From positions 62,001 to 126,000 of the forward strand of contig CAUDUM010000003.1 of assembly GCA_958452575.1 (NCBI GenBank): a stretch of 64,000 nt of DNA, read 5' to 3'. Made by a program: the position numbers and the translations under genes. Each line of letters opens with the position of its first letter. Within the stretch, counting starts at the first letter, position 1. Under the pieces are notes generated by a model, which searched no databases, was not told where the DNA came from, and saw only the letters and a program-made list of their open reading frames with translations. This stretch comes from an uncultured Eggerthellaceae bacterium (GTDB lineage: Bacteria > Actinomycetota > Coriobacteriia > Coriobacteriales > Eggerthellaceae). Positions 25,327 through 33,392 of the stretch are shown one piece after another.

Positions 25327-26751
25327 TTACTCCTTGCCGTCCCAGCAGTACGTGCAGATCTTCTTGGGGTCGATGCCGATGGCCTCGATCATGCCCTGCA
25401 GCGACTGGTAGCCCAGCGAGTCGAAGCCCATCTGCTCGCAGATGCTCTTGAGCAGGCACTTGCCGCGCTCGGTGGAGCTGTCGGCGTACTCGTCCAAATG
25501 ATTGTCGCCCTCTTCGCCTTCCAGCTCGCGTACGACGCGGCGGGCGATCAGGTCCATGTCGGACTTGCCGCGCGAGAAGCTCAGGTACTTGCAGCTGAAC
25601 ATGATCGGCGGGCAGGCCGAGCGCATGTGCACCTCGGAGGCGCCGGCCTTGTACAGGAAGTCCACCGTCTCGCGCAGCTGCGTGCCGCGCACGATGGAGT
25701 CGTCCACGAACAGCAGTTTCTTGTCCTTGATGAGCTCGGGAACCGGCACCTGCTTCATATGCGCGATGCGGTCGCGGATGCGCTGGTCGCTGGGCATGAA
25801 CGAGCGCGGCCACGTGGGCGTGTACTTGATGAACGGGCGGGCGAACTGCGTGCCGCTTTCGGTGGAGTAGCCGATCGCGTGCGGCACGCCGGAGTCGGGC
25901 ACGCCGGCGACGTAGTCGACGTCGGGCAGGGTGCCGGCCGCCGCCTCGTCGCGCGCCATGATGGCGCCGTTGTTGTAGCGCATGACCTCGACGTTGACGC
26001 CCTCGTAGTTGGAGTTGGGGTAGCCGTAGTATACCCAGAGGAACGCGCAGATCTTCATATCGTCGCCGGCGGGCGCGATCGTCTCGTAGCCCTCGGCGGT
26101 GACGCGCACGATCTCGGCGGGCCCCAGCTCGTACTCGTCGGCGTAACCGAGCTTCTGGTAGGCGAACGACTCGAACGACACACAGTAGCCGTCGGCGTCC
26201 TTGCCGATGAGGATCGGGAGGCGTCCCCGGTTGTCGCGCGCGGCGATGATCTCGCCGCCTTCGGTCATGATGAGCACCGTGAGCGAGCCGTCGATCATCT
26301 GCTGGGCGTAGCGGATGCCGTCGATGAAGTTGTCCTTCTGACAGATCAGCGCGCCGATGAGCTCGGTGTCGTTGACTTTGCCGGAGCTCATGGCCATGAA
26401 CTGGTGGTCGCCGCCGTCGAAGCATGCCTTGACCAGCTCCTCGGCGTTGTTGATGGCGCTCACCGTGGTCAGCGCGAACACGCCCATGCGCGAGCGGATG
26501 AGCAGGGGCTGGGGATCGGTGTCGCTGATGCAGCCGATGCCGCACGTGCCGTGGAACGTCGCCAGGTCGTCTTCGAACTTGGTGCGGAACGGCGTGTTCT
26601 CGATGGAGTGGATCTCGCGCTGGAACCCGTCCTGCTCGTCGCGCAGCACCATGCCGGCGCGCTTGGTGCCCAGATGCGAGTGGTAGTCGACTCCGAAGAA
26701 CACGTCCAAAACGACATCGCGATGCGACGTTGCGCCGAAGAATGCGCCCAT
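25327..26751 (-). CDS. purF: Amidophosphoribosyltransferase-like protein without the catalytic Cys
   Basis: A 474-residue PurF homologue. The phosphoribosyltransferase half is intact, with the PRPP loop LLFVDDSIVRGTQLR at about 350. The C-terminal CTYCWDGKE resembles the cysteine pair that binds an iron-sulfur cluster in Bacillus-type PurF. The glutaminase half is abnormal: the chain begins MGAFFG, so the Cys2 nucleophile is missing, HRGQES is replaced by HSHLGTKRAGM, and the GIGHVRYST region reads GIGCISDTD. The ribosome site and ATG are clear, so a wrong start does not explain this. It may use free ammonia, receive it from a partner, or have a different role. Confidence 0.82.
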   Translation of the reverse strand: MGAFFGATSHRDVVLDVFFGVDYHSHLGTKRAGMVLRDEQDGFQREIHSIENTPFRTKFEDDLATFHGTCGIGCISDTDPQPLLIRSRMGVFALTTVSAINNAEELVKACFDGGDHQFMAMSSGKVNDTELIGALICQKDNFIDGIRYAQQMIDGSLTVLIMTEGGEIIAARDNRGRLPILIGKDADGYCVSFESFAYQKLGYADEYELGPAEIVRVTAEGYETIAPAGDDMKICAFLWVYYGYPNSNYEGVNVEVMRYNNGAIMARDEAAAGTLPDVDYVAGVPDSGVPHAIGYSTESGTQFARPFIKYTPTWPRSFMPSDQRIRDRIAHMKQVPVPELIKDKKLLFVDDSIVRGTQLRETVDFLYKAGASEVHMRSACPPIMFSCKYLSFSRGKSDMDLIARRVVRELEGEEGDNHLDEYADSSTERGKCLLKSICEQMGFDSLGYQSLQGMIEAIGIDPKKICTYCWDGKE

Positions 26752-26929
26752 TTCAACCCCCTGCGGTAGTGCCCGATTCCTCGCCTTGCGAAAAACGCAA
26801 TTATACGAGATGGATCAAGTATACGAGCATCACGGGAGCGAATCATGAATAAATGCACAGAATGCCAGATAGCGCCCGTCGTCGGGGGATTCGTCCATGC
26901 CCGTCTCTTTTCGCGTCCCTGAGAAGCAA

Positions 26930-26946
26930 GCATGCTATACTCATGC
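26930..26946 (+). promoter_or_regulatory. Operator-like dyad over the -10 box of the VapBC pair
   Basis: GCATG (26930-26934) and CATGC (26942-26946) flank TATACT (26936-26941), a good -10 box. A third GCATG follows at 26951-26955. Self-repression through such dyads is usual for ribbon-helix-helix antitoxins. Confidence 0.55.
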
Positions 26947-26988
26947 CAAAGCATGAAAAACGGAGGAATTCGCGGAAAGGAGGGTGCC

Positions 26989-27372
26989 ATGCCCGCGTTG
27001 CAAGTGAAGGATTTTCCCGCCGAGTTGTACGAGGAGCTGCGCGCTTGCGCGGCGGCGGAGGACCGCAGCATCTCCCAGCAGACGGTGCGCATCCTGCGCG
27101 AGTACCTGCGCGCGTATCGCCAGATCGGAGGCCGGACTGGTTGGGTGGTCGTGCCCGTGGAGCGCGAAGAGATCCGCCACGGCGATCGGCGAAGGACGGC
27201 GGAGGAGGAGCGTCAAGCCCGCATCGAGCACAGGAAGAAGGTGTTCGAGCGGATCGATGCGAGGCCGTATATCGAGATCCCCGACGATTTTCCGTCTGCC
27301 GCCGAAATCGTTCGACAGATGCGCGAGGAACGCGATGACCAGATCGTTCCGGAATTGGCAGGTATCCGATGA
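26989..27372 (+). CDS. Antitoxin, ribbon-helix-helix (FitA/VapB-like)
   Basis: A 127-residue protein. The N-terminus (MPALQVKDFPAELYEELRAC, then SISQQTVRILREYL) is a typical ribbon-helix-helix DNA-binding fold. The longer C-terminal part would wrap the toxin. AAGGAGGG precedes the ATG by about 5 bases; longer in-frame starts are not needed. Its stop overlaps the toxin start (ATGA). The arrangement, antitoxin first with overlap, supports a type II module. Confidence 0.82.
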   Translation: MPALQVKDFPAELYEELRACAAAEDRSISQQTVRILREYLRAYRQIGGRTGWVVVPVEREEIRHGDRRRTAEEERQARIEHRKKVFERIDARPYIEIPDDFPSAAEIVRQMREERDDQIVPELAGIR

Positions 27373-27776
27373 TTGTTTTGGACTGCAGCGCCGCCGTTGA
27401 AATGGCTCGGAAAACCAGCCGGGGGTTGGGGTTCAGGGGTCTTGTGCTGGAAGGCGAGCGGATAATCGCCTCGGAGCTCTTTCGAGCCGGGACCAGGAAT
27501 GCGCTCTGGAAATACGTGCACTCCGGCATGATGACCGAGGAAGAGGCGGAAGGGATCATAGAAGACGCCCTCGACCTCGTCGACGAGTTCGTCCCCCTCG
27601 AGGAGAACGCCGCCGAGGCTTTCGCCGAAGCGGTGCGCCAAGACCACTCCGTGTACGACATGTTCTACCTCACGCTCGTGCGTCGCAACGCCGCCACGTT
27701 GTTCTCCGCTGATAAGAAGCTCGTGGCGCTCTGCGAGGAAATGAAGCTCGACTGCGTGGCGGAGGAGCCGCTCTAG
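27369..27776 (+). CDS. vapC: VapC-like PIN-domain toxin
   Basis: A 135-residue PIN-domain ribonuclease. The first acidic residue is in MIVLDCSAAVE. The second region has the conserved Glu (IASELFRAGTRNAL), and the last has Asp residues in HSVYDMFYLTLVRR and LFSADKKLVALCEE. VapC toxins cut specific RNAs, often initiator tRNA or rRNA; the target here is unknown. The gene is intact, unlike the MazEF-like remnant 2.5 kb upstream. Confidence 0.85.
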   Translation: MIVLDCSAAVEMARKTSRGLGFRGLVLEGERIIASELFRAGTRNALWKYVHSGMMTEEEAEGIIEDALDLVDEFVPLEENAAEAFAEAVRQDHSVYDMFYLTLVRRNAATLFSADKKLVALCEEMKLDCVAEEPL

Positions 27777-27923
27777 GCTATAATCTGCCCTCGTTCGCCG
27801 TCCGCGCGCAACGCGTGCGGGCGGGGTCGATCGACCGCCGCTTAAGGGATGCGCCTTCGAAGGCGCTTGTCCGGATGCGGGCGGATTGACCAAGCGGGTG
27901 CGGGATGAGATGCGGACGAGGGG
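27777..27923. other. Short intergenic region with palindrome
   Basis: GCGCCTTCGAAGGCGC (27851-27866) is a perfect 16-base palindrome. A G/C hairpin lies at about 27799-27822. Together they may end the VapBC transcript. Confidence 0.4.
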
Positions 27924-28982
27924 GTGCGACGCGAGGTGGAGCGATCGATAAGCGGTGCCAAGTTCACCGGAGCGCTTGCGCTGCTCGTCGCCGCGTTCGT
28001 GTGGGGCATGTCGTTCCCGGCGCAATCCGCCGCGTCGGAGGTGGTCGGACCGTTCACGTTCATCGCCGGCAAAAGCTCGATCGCGTGCCTGTTCGCCTTG
28101 GGGATGATCGCCGTGCGCCGCGCGACGCGCCGCGGCAGCTCACGGCGCACGGCGGCGCCCCCGTCCGAGCCGAGCGCCGCGCCGTCCTCCGCGGACGCAT
28201 TCGGAACCGGCAGCGCCCGCAGCCGCGCCGGCGCCGGCATCGGCCGTGGCGCTTCCGCGGGTTTCCTCTCGACTCATCGCCGCCTCATCATCGGCGGCAT
28301 CATCTGCGGCATCGTGCTGTTCGCCGCCGACAACTGCCAGCAAGCGGGCATCTCGTCGTATCCCCCCGAGGCCGCCGCGTCGGGCCGCGCGGGGTTCCTC
28401 ACCGCGGTCTACGTCGTGATCGTCGCGCTGCTCGCGCGCTTCATGGGGCGCAAGCTGCATCCGGCGGTCGTCGCGGCCGTGTTCGTGTGCCTGGCGGGGA
28501 TGTACCTGCTGTGCGTGCCGCTCGACCAGGGATTCTCCGGCGTCTATCTGGGCGATGTCATCATGCTCGTGGGCGCGCTGTTCTATTCGCTCCATATCCT
28601 CGCGGTCGGGCGCTTCGCGCTCGAGGACGCGCTGTGGCTCTCGGCGATCCAGTTCTGCACGAGCGCCGCGCTGTCGTCTGCCTGCGCGCTCGCCGTCGAG
28701 GGCGCCACGCCGCTCGACGCCCTGCCGGCGCTTCTGCCGATCCTGTATGTGGGCATCTTCTCCACGGGTCTTGGCTACACACTCCAAAACATCGGCCAGC
28801 GCACCGTCGACGAGGCGCCTGCCGCCATCCTCATGAGCTTGGAGTCGGTGTTCGCCGCGCTTGGCGGATGGGCGCTTTTGGGCGAGAGAATGTCGGGTGC
28901 GGAGCTGGCGGGCTGCGCGCTCGTGTTCGCCGCCGTGCTGCTGGCGCAACTTCCCCAGTTCAAACGTGCGCGTTCGTCGTGA
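27924..28982 (+). CDS. DMT-superfamily (EamA) exporter
   Basis: A 352-residue membrane protein with two EamA repeats and about ten helices. The first repeat opens with ALLVAAFVWGMSFPAQ, and the second is marked by GDVIMLVGALFYSLHILAVG. A hydrophilic Arg/Ser/Ala/Gly-rich insert of about 50 residues (about 70-120) sits between helices 2 and 3; it is low-complexity and unusual. Start choice is uncertain: GTG 27924 or GTG 27936. Substrates of this family are metabolites such as amino acids; the neighbouring lysC-asd pair makes an amino-acid link possible but unproven. Confidence 0.85.
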   Translation: MRREVERSISGAKFTGALALLVAAFVWGMSFPAQSAASEVVGPFTFIAGKSSIACLFALGMIAVRRATRRGSSRRTAAPPSEPSAAPSSADAFGTGSARSRAGAGIGRGASAGFLSTHRRLIIGGIICGIVLFAADNCQQAGISSYPPEAAASGRAGFLTAVYVVIVALLARFMGRKLHPAVVAAVFVCLAGMYLLCVPLDQGFSGVYLGDVIMLVGALFYSLHILAVGRFALEDALWLSAIQFCTSAALSSACALAVEGATPLDALPALLPILYVGIFSTGLGYTLQNIGQRTVDEAPAAILMSLESVFAALGGWALLGERMSGAELAGCALVFAAVLLAQLPQFKRARSS

Positions 28983-29055
28983 AGCCCGCTGAGGGTGCGG
29001 GGATGTTTGCTATAGTGGTAGCCGCATCGTTTCATCTGCGAAAAGAAAGAACGAT

Positions 29056-30336
29056 ATGTCTCTGATCGTATGCAAATTCGGCGGCACGTCGGTTGCCTCG
29101 CCTGAGCGCATAAAAAAGGTCGCTCGGCGACTTGTCATGCGTCGGCAGGAGGGGCATCAGGTGGTCGCCGTTGTGTCCGCTATGGGCAAGACGACCGACG
29201 AGCTGGTCGGCCTTGCCGCCGCCCTCAACAGCAATCCGCCCGCCCGCGAGATGGACCGTCTCCTGTCCACCGGCGAGCAGGTTTCCATGACGCTTCTGGC
29301 CATGGCCATCGAGGCGTGCGGCTACAAGGCTATGAGCTTCACCGGCCGCCAGGCCGGCATCGAGACCGACGGCACCCATGCCAAGGCCAAGATCGTGAAG
29401 GTGCACAACGAGCGCATCATGGATGCGCTGTCGCGTGGCTACATCCCCGTGGTCGCCGGCTTCCAGGGGATCGACGCGGCGGGTGACATCACCACGCTCG
29501 GCCGCGGCGGTTCCGACACCACGGCGGTCGCGGTGGCCTGGGGCATCGGCGCCGATGTGTGCGAGATCTACTCCGACGTCGACGGCGTCTACACCGCCGA
29601 TCCGCGCATCTGCCCGCGCGCCAAGAAGCTCGACCAGGTCTGCTACGAGGATATGCTGGAGCTTTCCGGCGCCGGCGCCGGCGTGCTGCAGATGCGTGCC
29701 GTCGAGTTCGCGCGCAAGTACGACGTCGTCATCCATTCGCGCTCGGCGTTCTCCGACGCGGAAGGCACCTATATCAAGGAGGAAACCGACATGATGGAAG
29801 AAGCCGTCATCACCGGCATCGCGCATGACACGTCCGAGGTGAAGGTGACCATCCGCGGCGTGCCCGACACGTCGGGCGTGGCTGCCAAGGTGTTCAGCGC
29901 GCTGGCGGGCAACGCGGTCAGCGTCGACATGATCATCCAGAACGTGTCGGAAGACGGCCTCACCGACATCAGCTTCACGTGCCCCGGCGGCGATCTCAAG
30001 CGCGCCGAGGAGACGCTTTCGCGCGTGCTGCCCGACATCAAGGCGCGCGAGTACGTGGTCGACAAGGACATCGCCAAGGTGAGCCTGGTCGGCACCGGCA
30101 TGAAGTCCTCTCCGGGCGTTGCCGCCAAGGCGTTCAGCACGCTGGGCGAGAACAACATCAACATCCTGGCGATCTCCACCTCGCCGATCCGCCTGTCGGT
30201 TGTGATCGACTCCGCTCAGGTGGCGGAGGCGGTTCGCTGCCTGCACACCGCGTTCGGCCTGGATTCCGACAGCGTGTTCGAGGAGACGCAGCTGTCCGCC
30301 GAGGAGATCGCCGCCAAAATGAACAAGGGCCGCTAG
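29056..30336 (+). CDS. lysC: Aspartate kinase
   Basis: A 426-residue aspartokinase, first step of the lysine, threonine, methionine and diaminopimelate pathway. The N-terminal signature VCKFGGTSVASPERI and the later TLGRGGSDTTAVAVA identify the kinase domain, and two ACT domains (about 265-400) give feedback control. An internal in-frame ATG at 29791 has a near-perfect ribosome site, so a separate regulatory beta subunit is likely made, as in Bacillus and Corynebacterium. It is followed by asd after 105 bases containing two palindromes. Confidence 0.97.
   Translation: MSLIVCKFGGTSVASPERIKKVARRLVMRRQEGHQVVAVVSAMGKTTDELVGLAAALNSNPPAREMDRLLSTGEQVSMTLLAMAIEACGYKAMSFTGRQAGIETDGTHAKAKIVKVHNERIMDALSRGYIPVVAGFQGIDAAGDITTLGRGGSDTTAVAVAWGIGADVCEIYSDVDGVYTADPRICPRAKKLDQVCYEDMLELSGAGAGVLQMRAVEFARKYDVVIHSRSAFSDAEGTYIKEETDMMEEAVITGIAHDTSEVKVTIRGVPDTSGVAAKVFSALAGNAVSVDMIIQNVSEDGLTDISFTCPGGDLKRAEETLSRVLPDIKAREYVVDKDIAKVSLVGTGMKSSPGVAAKAFSTLGENNINILAISTSPIRLSVVIDSAQVAEAVRCLHTAFGLDSDSVFEETQLSAEEIAAKMNKGR
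29776..29793 (+). promoter_or_regulatory. Internal ribosome binding site for a LysC beta subunit
   Basis: AAGGAGGA (29776-29783) stands 7 bases before ATG 29791, in frame with lysC. Translation from here would give a 181-residue protein (residues 246-426) made of the two ACT domains. Confidence 0.75.
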
Positions 30337-30350
30337 CCCGACACCCTGGA

Positions 30351-30419
30351 ACGTGAAAGAGGCAGTCGCCTTTTCGCGTTTCGGGGGAGTATGTGAAAAA
30401 GCGACGGTCACTTTTTCGC
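30351..30419 (+). repeat. Two tandem REP-like palindromes between lysC and asd
   Basis: Copy 1 (30351-30381) pairs CGTGAAA with TTTCGCG around GAGGCAGTCGCC. Copy 2 (30393-30419) pairs GTGAAAAAG with CTTTTTCGC around a nine-base loop containing GACGGTC. Both match the pattern seen at 4585 and 12064. They may attenuate read-through from lysC into asd. Confidence 0.6.
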
Positions 30420-30441
30420 GTTTGAAAAGGAGTGGGTTGCC

Positions 30442-31494
30442 ATGTGGAATAAGGAGATGCCGGCGCGGCCGGTGGTCGCTGTGGCCGGAGCCACGGGCGC
30501 TGTCGGTTTGGAGTTTTTGCAGGTGCTGCATGACCTGGACTTTCCGGCGAGCGAGGTGCGTGCGTTGGCGAGTGCGCGCAGCGCGGGCAAAAAGCTTGCG
30601 TTCGACGGCTGCGGGGATGTTCCCGCCGGTGAGCTCACCGTTCAGGAGATGACGCCCGAGAGCTTCGAGGGCGTCGATATCGCGCTGTTCAGCTGCGGCG
30701 CCGACATGTCCAAGAAGATGCGCCAGGCCGTGGTCGACGCGGGTGCCGTGATGATCGACAACTCCAGCGCGTTCCGCATGGATGTGGACGTGCCTCTGGT
30801 GGTTCCCGAGGTCAACCCGGGCGACCTGGACTGGCATTCCGGCGTCATCGCCAACCCCAACTGCTCCACGATCCAGATGGTCGTGGCGCTCAAGCCGCTC
30901 TACGACCTGGCGCGCATCAAGCGCGTGGTCGTGTCAACGTACCAGGCGGCATCCGGCGCGGGCGCTCCCGCCATGAAGGAGCTCTACGATCAGACGCGCG
31001 AGTACCTGGGCGGTGCGGACGGCGACCAGCTGACCGTCGAGGCATTCCAGCACCGCATCGCGTTCAACTGCATCCCGCATATCGACAAGTTCTTCGACGA
31101 CGGCTCCACCAAAGAGGAGTGGAAGATGGTCGTCGAGACCAAGAAGATCATGGGCGACGACGGCATCAAGGTCGCTGCGACCTGCGTGCGCGTGCCCGTG
31201 CTGCGCTGCCACGGCGAGTCTATCAACGTCGAGTTCGAAAGCGACGTCACGCCCGAGCAGGCGCGCGAGGCTCTTGCCGCCGCTCCCGGCGTCGAGGTGA
31301 TGGACGATCCCGCCAACAACGAGTATCCCATGCCGGGCCTGCTCGCCGGCACCGATGGAACCTACGTCGGCCGCATTCGCCGCGATGACACGGTCGATCA
31401 CGGCCTGGCGTTCTGGGTGGTGGCGGATCAGATCCGCAAGGGCGCCGCGCTCAACGCCGTCCAGATCGCCCAGGAGCTGCTGCCGAAGGCGTAA
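30442..31494 (+). CDS. asd: Aspartate-semialdehyde dehydrogenase
   Basis: A 350-residue enzyme that reduces aspartyl phosphate to the semialdehyde, directly after LysC in the pathway. The NADP-binding loop VAGATGAVGLEFLQVL is at about 14-29, and the active-site cysteine sits in NPNCSTIQM (about residue 136). The basic and histidine residues of the C-terminal half are in place. AAAAGGAGTGGGTTGCC precedes the ATG. It lies in an operon with lysC. Confidence 0.97.
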   Translation: MWNKEMPARPVVAVAGATGAVGLEFLQVLHDLDFPASEVRALASARSAGKKLAFDGCGDVPAGELTVQEMTPESFEGVDIALFSCGADMSKKMRQAVVDAGAVMIDNSSAFRMDVDVPLVVPEVNPGDLDWHSGVIANPNCSTIQMVVALKPLYDLARIKRVVVSTYQAASGAGAPAMKELYDQTREYLGGADGDQLTVEAFQHRIAFNCIPHIDKFFDDGSTKEEWKMVVETKKIMGDDGIKVAATCVRVPVLRCHGESINVEFESDVTPEQAREALAAAPGVEVMDDPANNEYPMPGLLAGTDGTYVGRIRRDDTVDHGLAFWVVADQIRKGAALNAVQIAQELLPKA

Positions 31495-31804
31495 TCGTCG
31501 GTGATAGACGGTTCGGGGCGATTTTTTCGCTCCATTTGTAAAGAAATCGGAGTAGTGAACGATTTTTCTCCGAAAAAGATGTCCCCGGACCCTCTTGGGT
31601 TTCGGGGACATCGGCGTTTAGATGGAAAAAGCCTGGTCAAGATGACGGGCGCGATCGTTCTCGGCGATAGTCTGCCTTCAGCCTGGCGGGAAGATCGTTC
31701 ATATCTCGATTATTTATACAAATCGCCGAGAAAAACTCGTTCAGGCTTGGCTTGGGGTCGCGCCTTTGGAGCGAGAAGGGGGCGAATTGTACCGTTTCCC
31801 ATCT
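31495..31804. other. Intergenic region with inverted repeats
   Basis: No gene seen over 310 bases between convergent genes. GATGTCCCCG (31578-31587) pairs with CGGGGACATC (31603-31612), and on the minus strand a T-rich run follows. A second pair, TTCTCGGCGAT (31658-31668) and ATCGCCGAGAA (31722-31732), spans a 53-base AT-richer loop. Confidence 0.5.
31578..31612. terminator. Bidirectional terminator-like hairpin
   Basis: A perfect 10-bp stem with an inner ACCC/GGGT pair, between the convergent asd and PARG-like genes. Read on the minus strand it is followed by ATCTTTTT. Confidence 0.65.
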
Positions 31805-32662
31805 CTAGCGCAGGGTCACGCCTTCGGGTAGCTCGATGTTGCGCCAATCCTCGTCGTCGGCGTCTTCGTCCGCGTCGACGACGGCAGGAGCGGGCGCCTC
31901 TTCCTTCGGCTGTCCGAACGCGGCGTCGAATGCGTCAAAATGCGCGCGCGGGACGGCGAAGACGACGCGCTTCAAGGTGCCGGGATGCTCGTCGATCCAC
32001 TTTTTGAAAAGATCGACCACCTGCTGGACGGGGTATCCCATGCGCCCGCATCCAAACGCGCCCGTGACCAGCGTCTCGCAGCCGTTCGCCGCCGCCGTAC
32101 AGAGGATCGTCTCGATGCGTCGTGCCAGCTCGTGGTCGCATTCCGTTTCGGATCGATGGTTTTCGAGCGCGCGGGCGCGCATTGGCTCGGCGATGGCGAT
32201 CACGTCGGCCTTGCGCACGGTGCCGCCGCGCGAGAATGCCACGTCGGACAGATAGGCGCAGCGGTCGGTGAACAGCATGCCGCGACGATAGTCGCGGTTC
32301 TTGTCGTGGAAGTCGCGCTTGATGCCGCACAGCACCTCGAACAGGTTGCTGTCGGAGCAAAGCACCTGTTCCGGCCCGAACGCGCCGTCCAAATAGCCGC
32401 CGCCCGGACGCGTGAACGAAGCGGGATCGACCACGGCGCACTTCCCCTCCCCGAAGCGGTAGAGCGCTTCGGGGACGAATGCGGTGGTGACCAGCGTCTC
32501 CGTCGCCTCGAACGGGGCTTCGGGCAGCTCCAGCGCGCGGCCCTCGCCCTCTTCGTAGATGGTCGCGGCCTCGACGGTCGCTGCCGTCTCGCTTGCGAAC
32601 GCGCCCTTCATCAGTGCGTTGTGCTTTTCGGCCTGCTCCTTGCGTTGCTCTCGATCTGCCAT
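31805..32662 (-). CDS. PARG-like ADP-ribose glycohydrolase (TIGR02452 family)
   Basis: A 285-residue protein of the bacterial PARG-type family. The signature segment VVDPASFTRPGGGYLDGAFG then PEQVLCSDSNLFEVL corresponds to the GGG-x-QE catalytic region, although the second acidic residue after the Gln is not obvious. VTGAFGCGRMGYP near residue 210 is the second macrodomain loop. The ATG at 32662 has GGAGG 7 bases upstream. The last 30 residues are acidic. With the zinc macrodomain at 14.6 kb this gives two ADP-ribose-removing enzymes in 18 kb. Confidence 0.85.
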   Translation of the reverse strand: MADREQRKEQAEKHNALMKGAFASETAATVEAATIYEEGEGRALELPEAPFEATETLVTTAFVPEALYRFGEGKCAVVDPASFTRPGGGYLDGAFGPEQVLCSDSNLFEVLCGIKRDFHDKNRDYRRGMLFTDRCAYLSDVAFSRGGTVRKADVIAIAEPMRARALENHRSETECDHELARRIETILCTAAANGCETLVTGAFGCGRMGYPVQQVVDLFKKWIDEHPGTLKRVVFAVPRAHFDAFDAAFGQPKEEAPAPAVVDADEDADDEDWRNIELPEGVTLR

Positions 32663-32846
32663 GATGCGCCTCCGTCCGACTGCCGTGTGACTTACGTCAT
32701 CCATGATAGCCGACCGCCGTCCCCGCGGCGAGAAATGCACCGATCCGTTTACTTTGCCAGCGAGGCGTCCGTTTCCGCCAAACCGGTGCGGATCCGGGTT
32801 GTATACTCGCAGGGAGAGAAAAACCTGGGATCGAGGAGGTTTCGCC

Positions 32847-33383
32847 ATGGATGCAGCCAAGAATTTTCTGACGCTGGTGGGGCATCGCTATTCATGCCGC
32901 GAGTTCTACGACAAGCAGCTGACCGATGAGGAGCTGAACGTCATCCTGGAGGCGGTGCGCAAGTCGCCGTCCGCGCGCAACCTGCAGCCCACGCGCATCT
33001 GCGTGGTGCAAAGCCCCGAGGGCCTGGCGAAGATCGACGAATGCACGCGATGCCGCTATGGCGCGCCGACAGTCATCATCGCTGCGTACGATCATGACGT
33101 GTCGAGTCATCCGACGCCCGATCATGGCCCCGAGACCTGCGATTTCGGTGACATCGACACCACCATCGCGCTCACGAACATCGATGATGCGGTGGCGAGC
33201 TTGGGGCTTGGCGGCTGCTGGGTGGGGGCGTTCGATCCGCGCAAGGTGCGCGAGCTGTTCAACGTGCCCGAGAACTACCGTCTGGTCGAGCTGTTCATGG
33301 TGGGGCACCCCAAGGCCGCTCCCGGCCCCATGCACGCGCAGCGCCGCGAACTCGACGAGATCGTCTGCCGCGAATCATTTTAA
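32847..33383 (+). CDS. Nitroreductase-family FMN enzyme
   Basis: A 178-residue nitroreductase-fold protein. HRYSCREFYDKQLTDEEL at the N-terminus and SPSARNLQPTRI (about residues 40-51) are the FMN-binding signatures, and GLGGCWVGAFDP with VGHPKAAP closes the fold. AGGAGGT stands 6 bases before the ATG. Such enzymes reduce flavin, quinone or nitro compounds with NAD(P)H; the short length fits the minimal subgroup found in anaerobes. No cofactor specificity can be read. Confidence 0.9.
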   Translation: MDAAKNFLTLVGHRYSCREFYDKQLTDEELNVILEAVRKSPSARNLQPTRICVVQSPEGLAKIDECTRCRYGAPTVIIAAYDHDVSSHPTPDHGPETCDFGDIDTTIALTNIDDAVASLGLGGCWVGAFDPRKVRELFNVPENYRLVELFMVGHPKAAPGPMHAQRRELDEIVCRESF

Positions 33384-33392
33384 AAGGGATCG

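Noticed and set aside
26848..26925. A 25-codon frame starting MNKCTECQIAP upstream of the VapBC pair
   Set aside because: Weak ribosome site, no promoter in front and no similar peptide known to me.
27851..27866. GCGCCTTCGAAGGCGC palindrome as an attachment site
   Set aside because: No integrase, no second copy and no tRNA end; more likely a transcript end or chance.
29559..29828. Several overlapping open frames within lysC and the other GC-rich genes
   Set aside because: Shadows caused by GC-rich third positions; none has a ribosome site or family motif.
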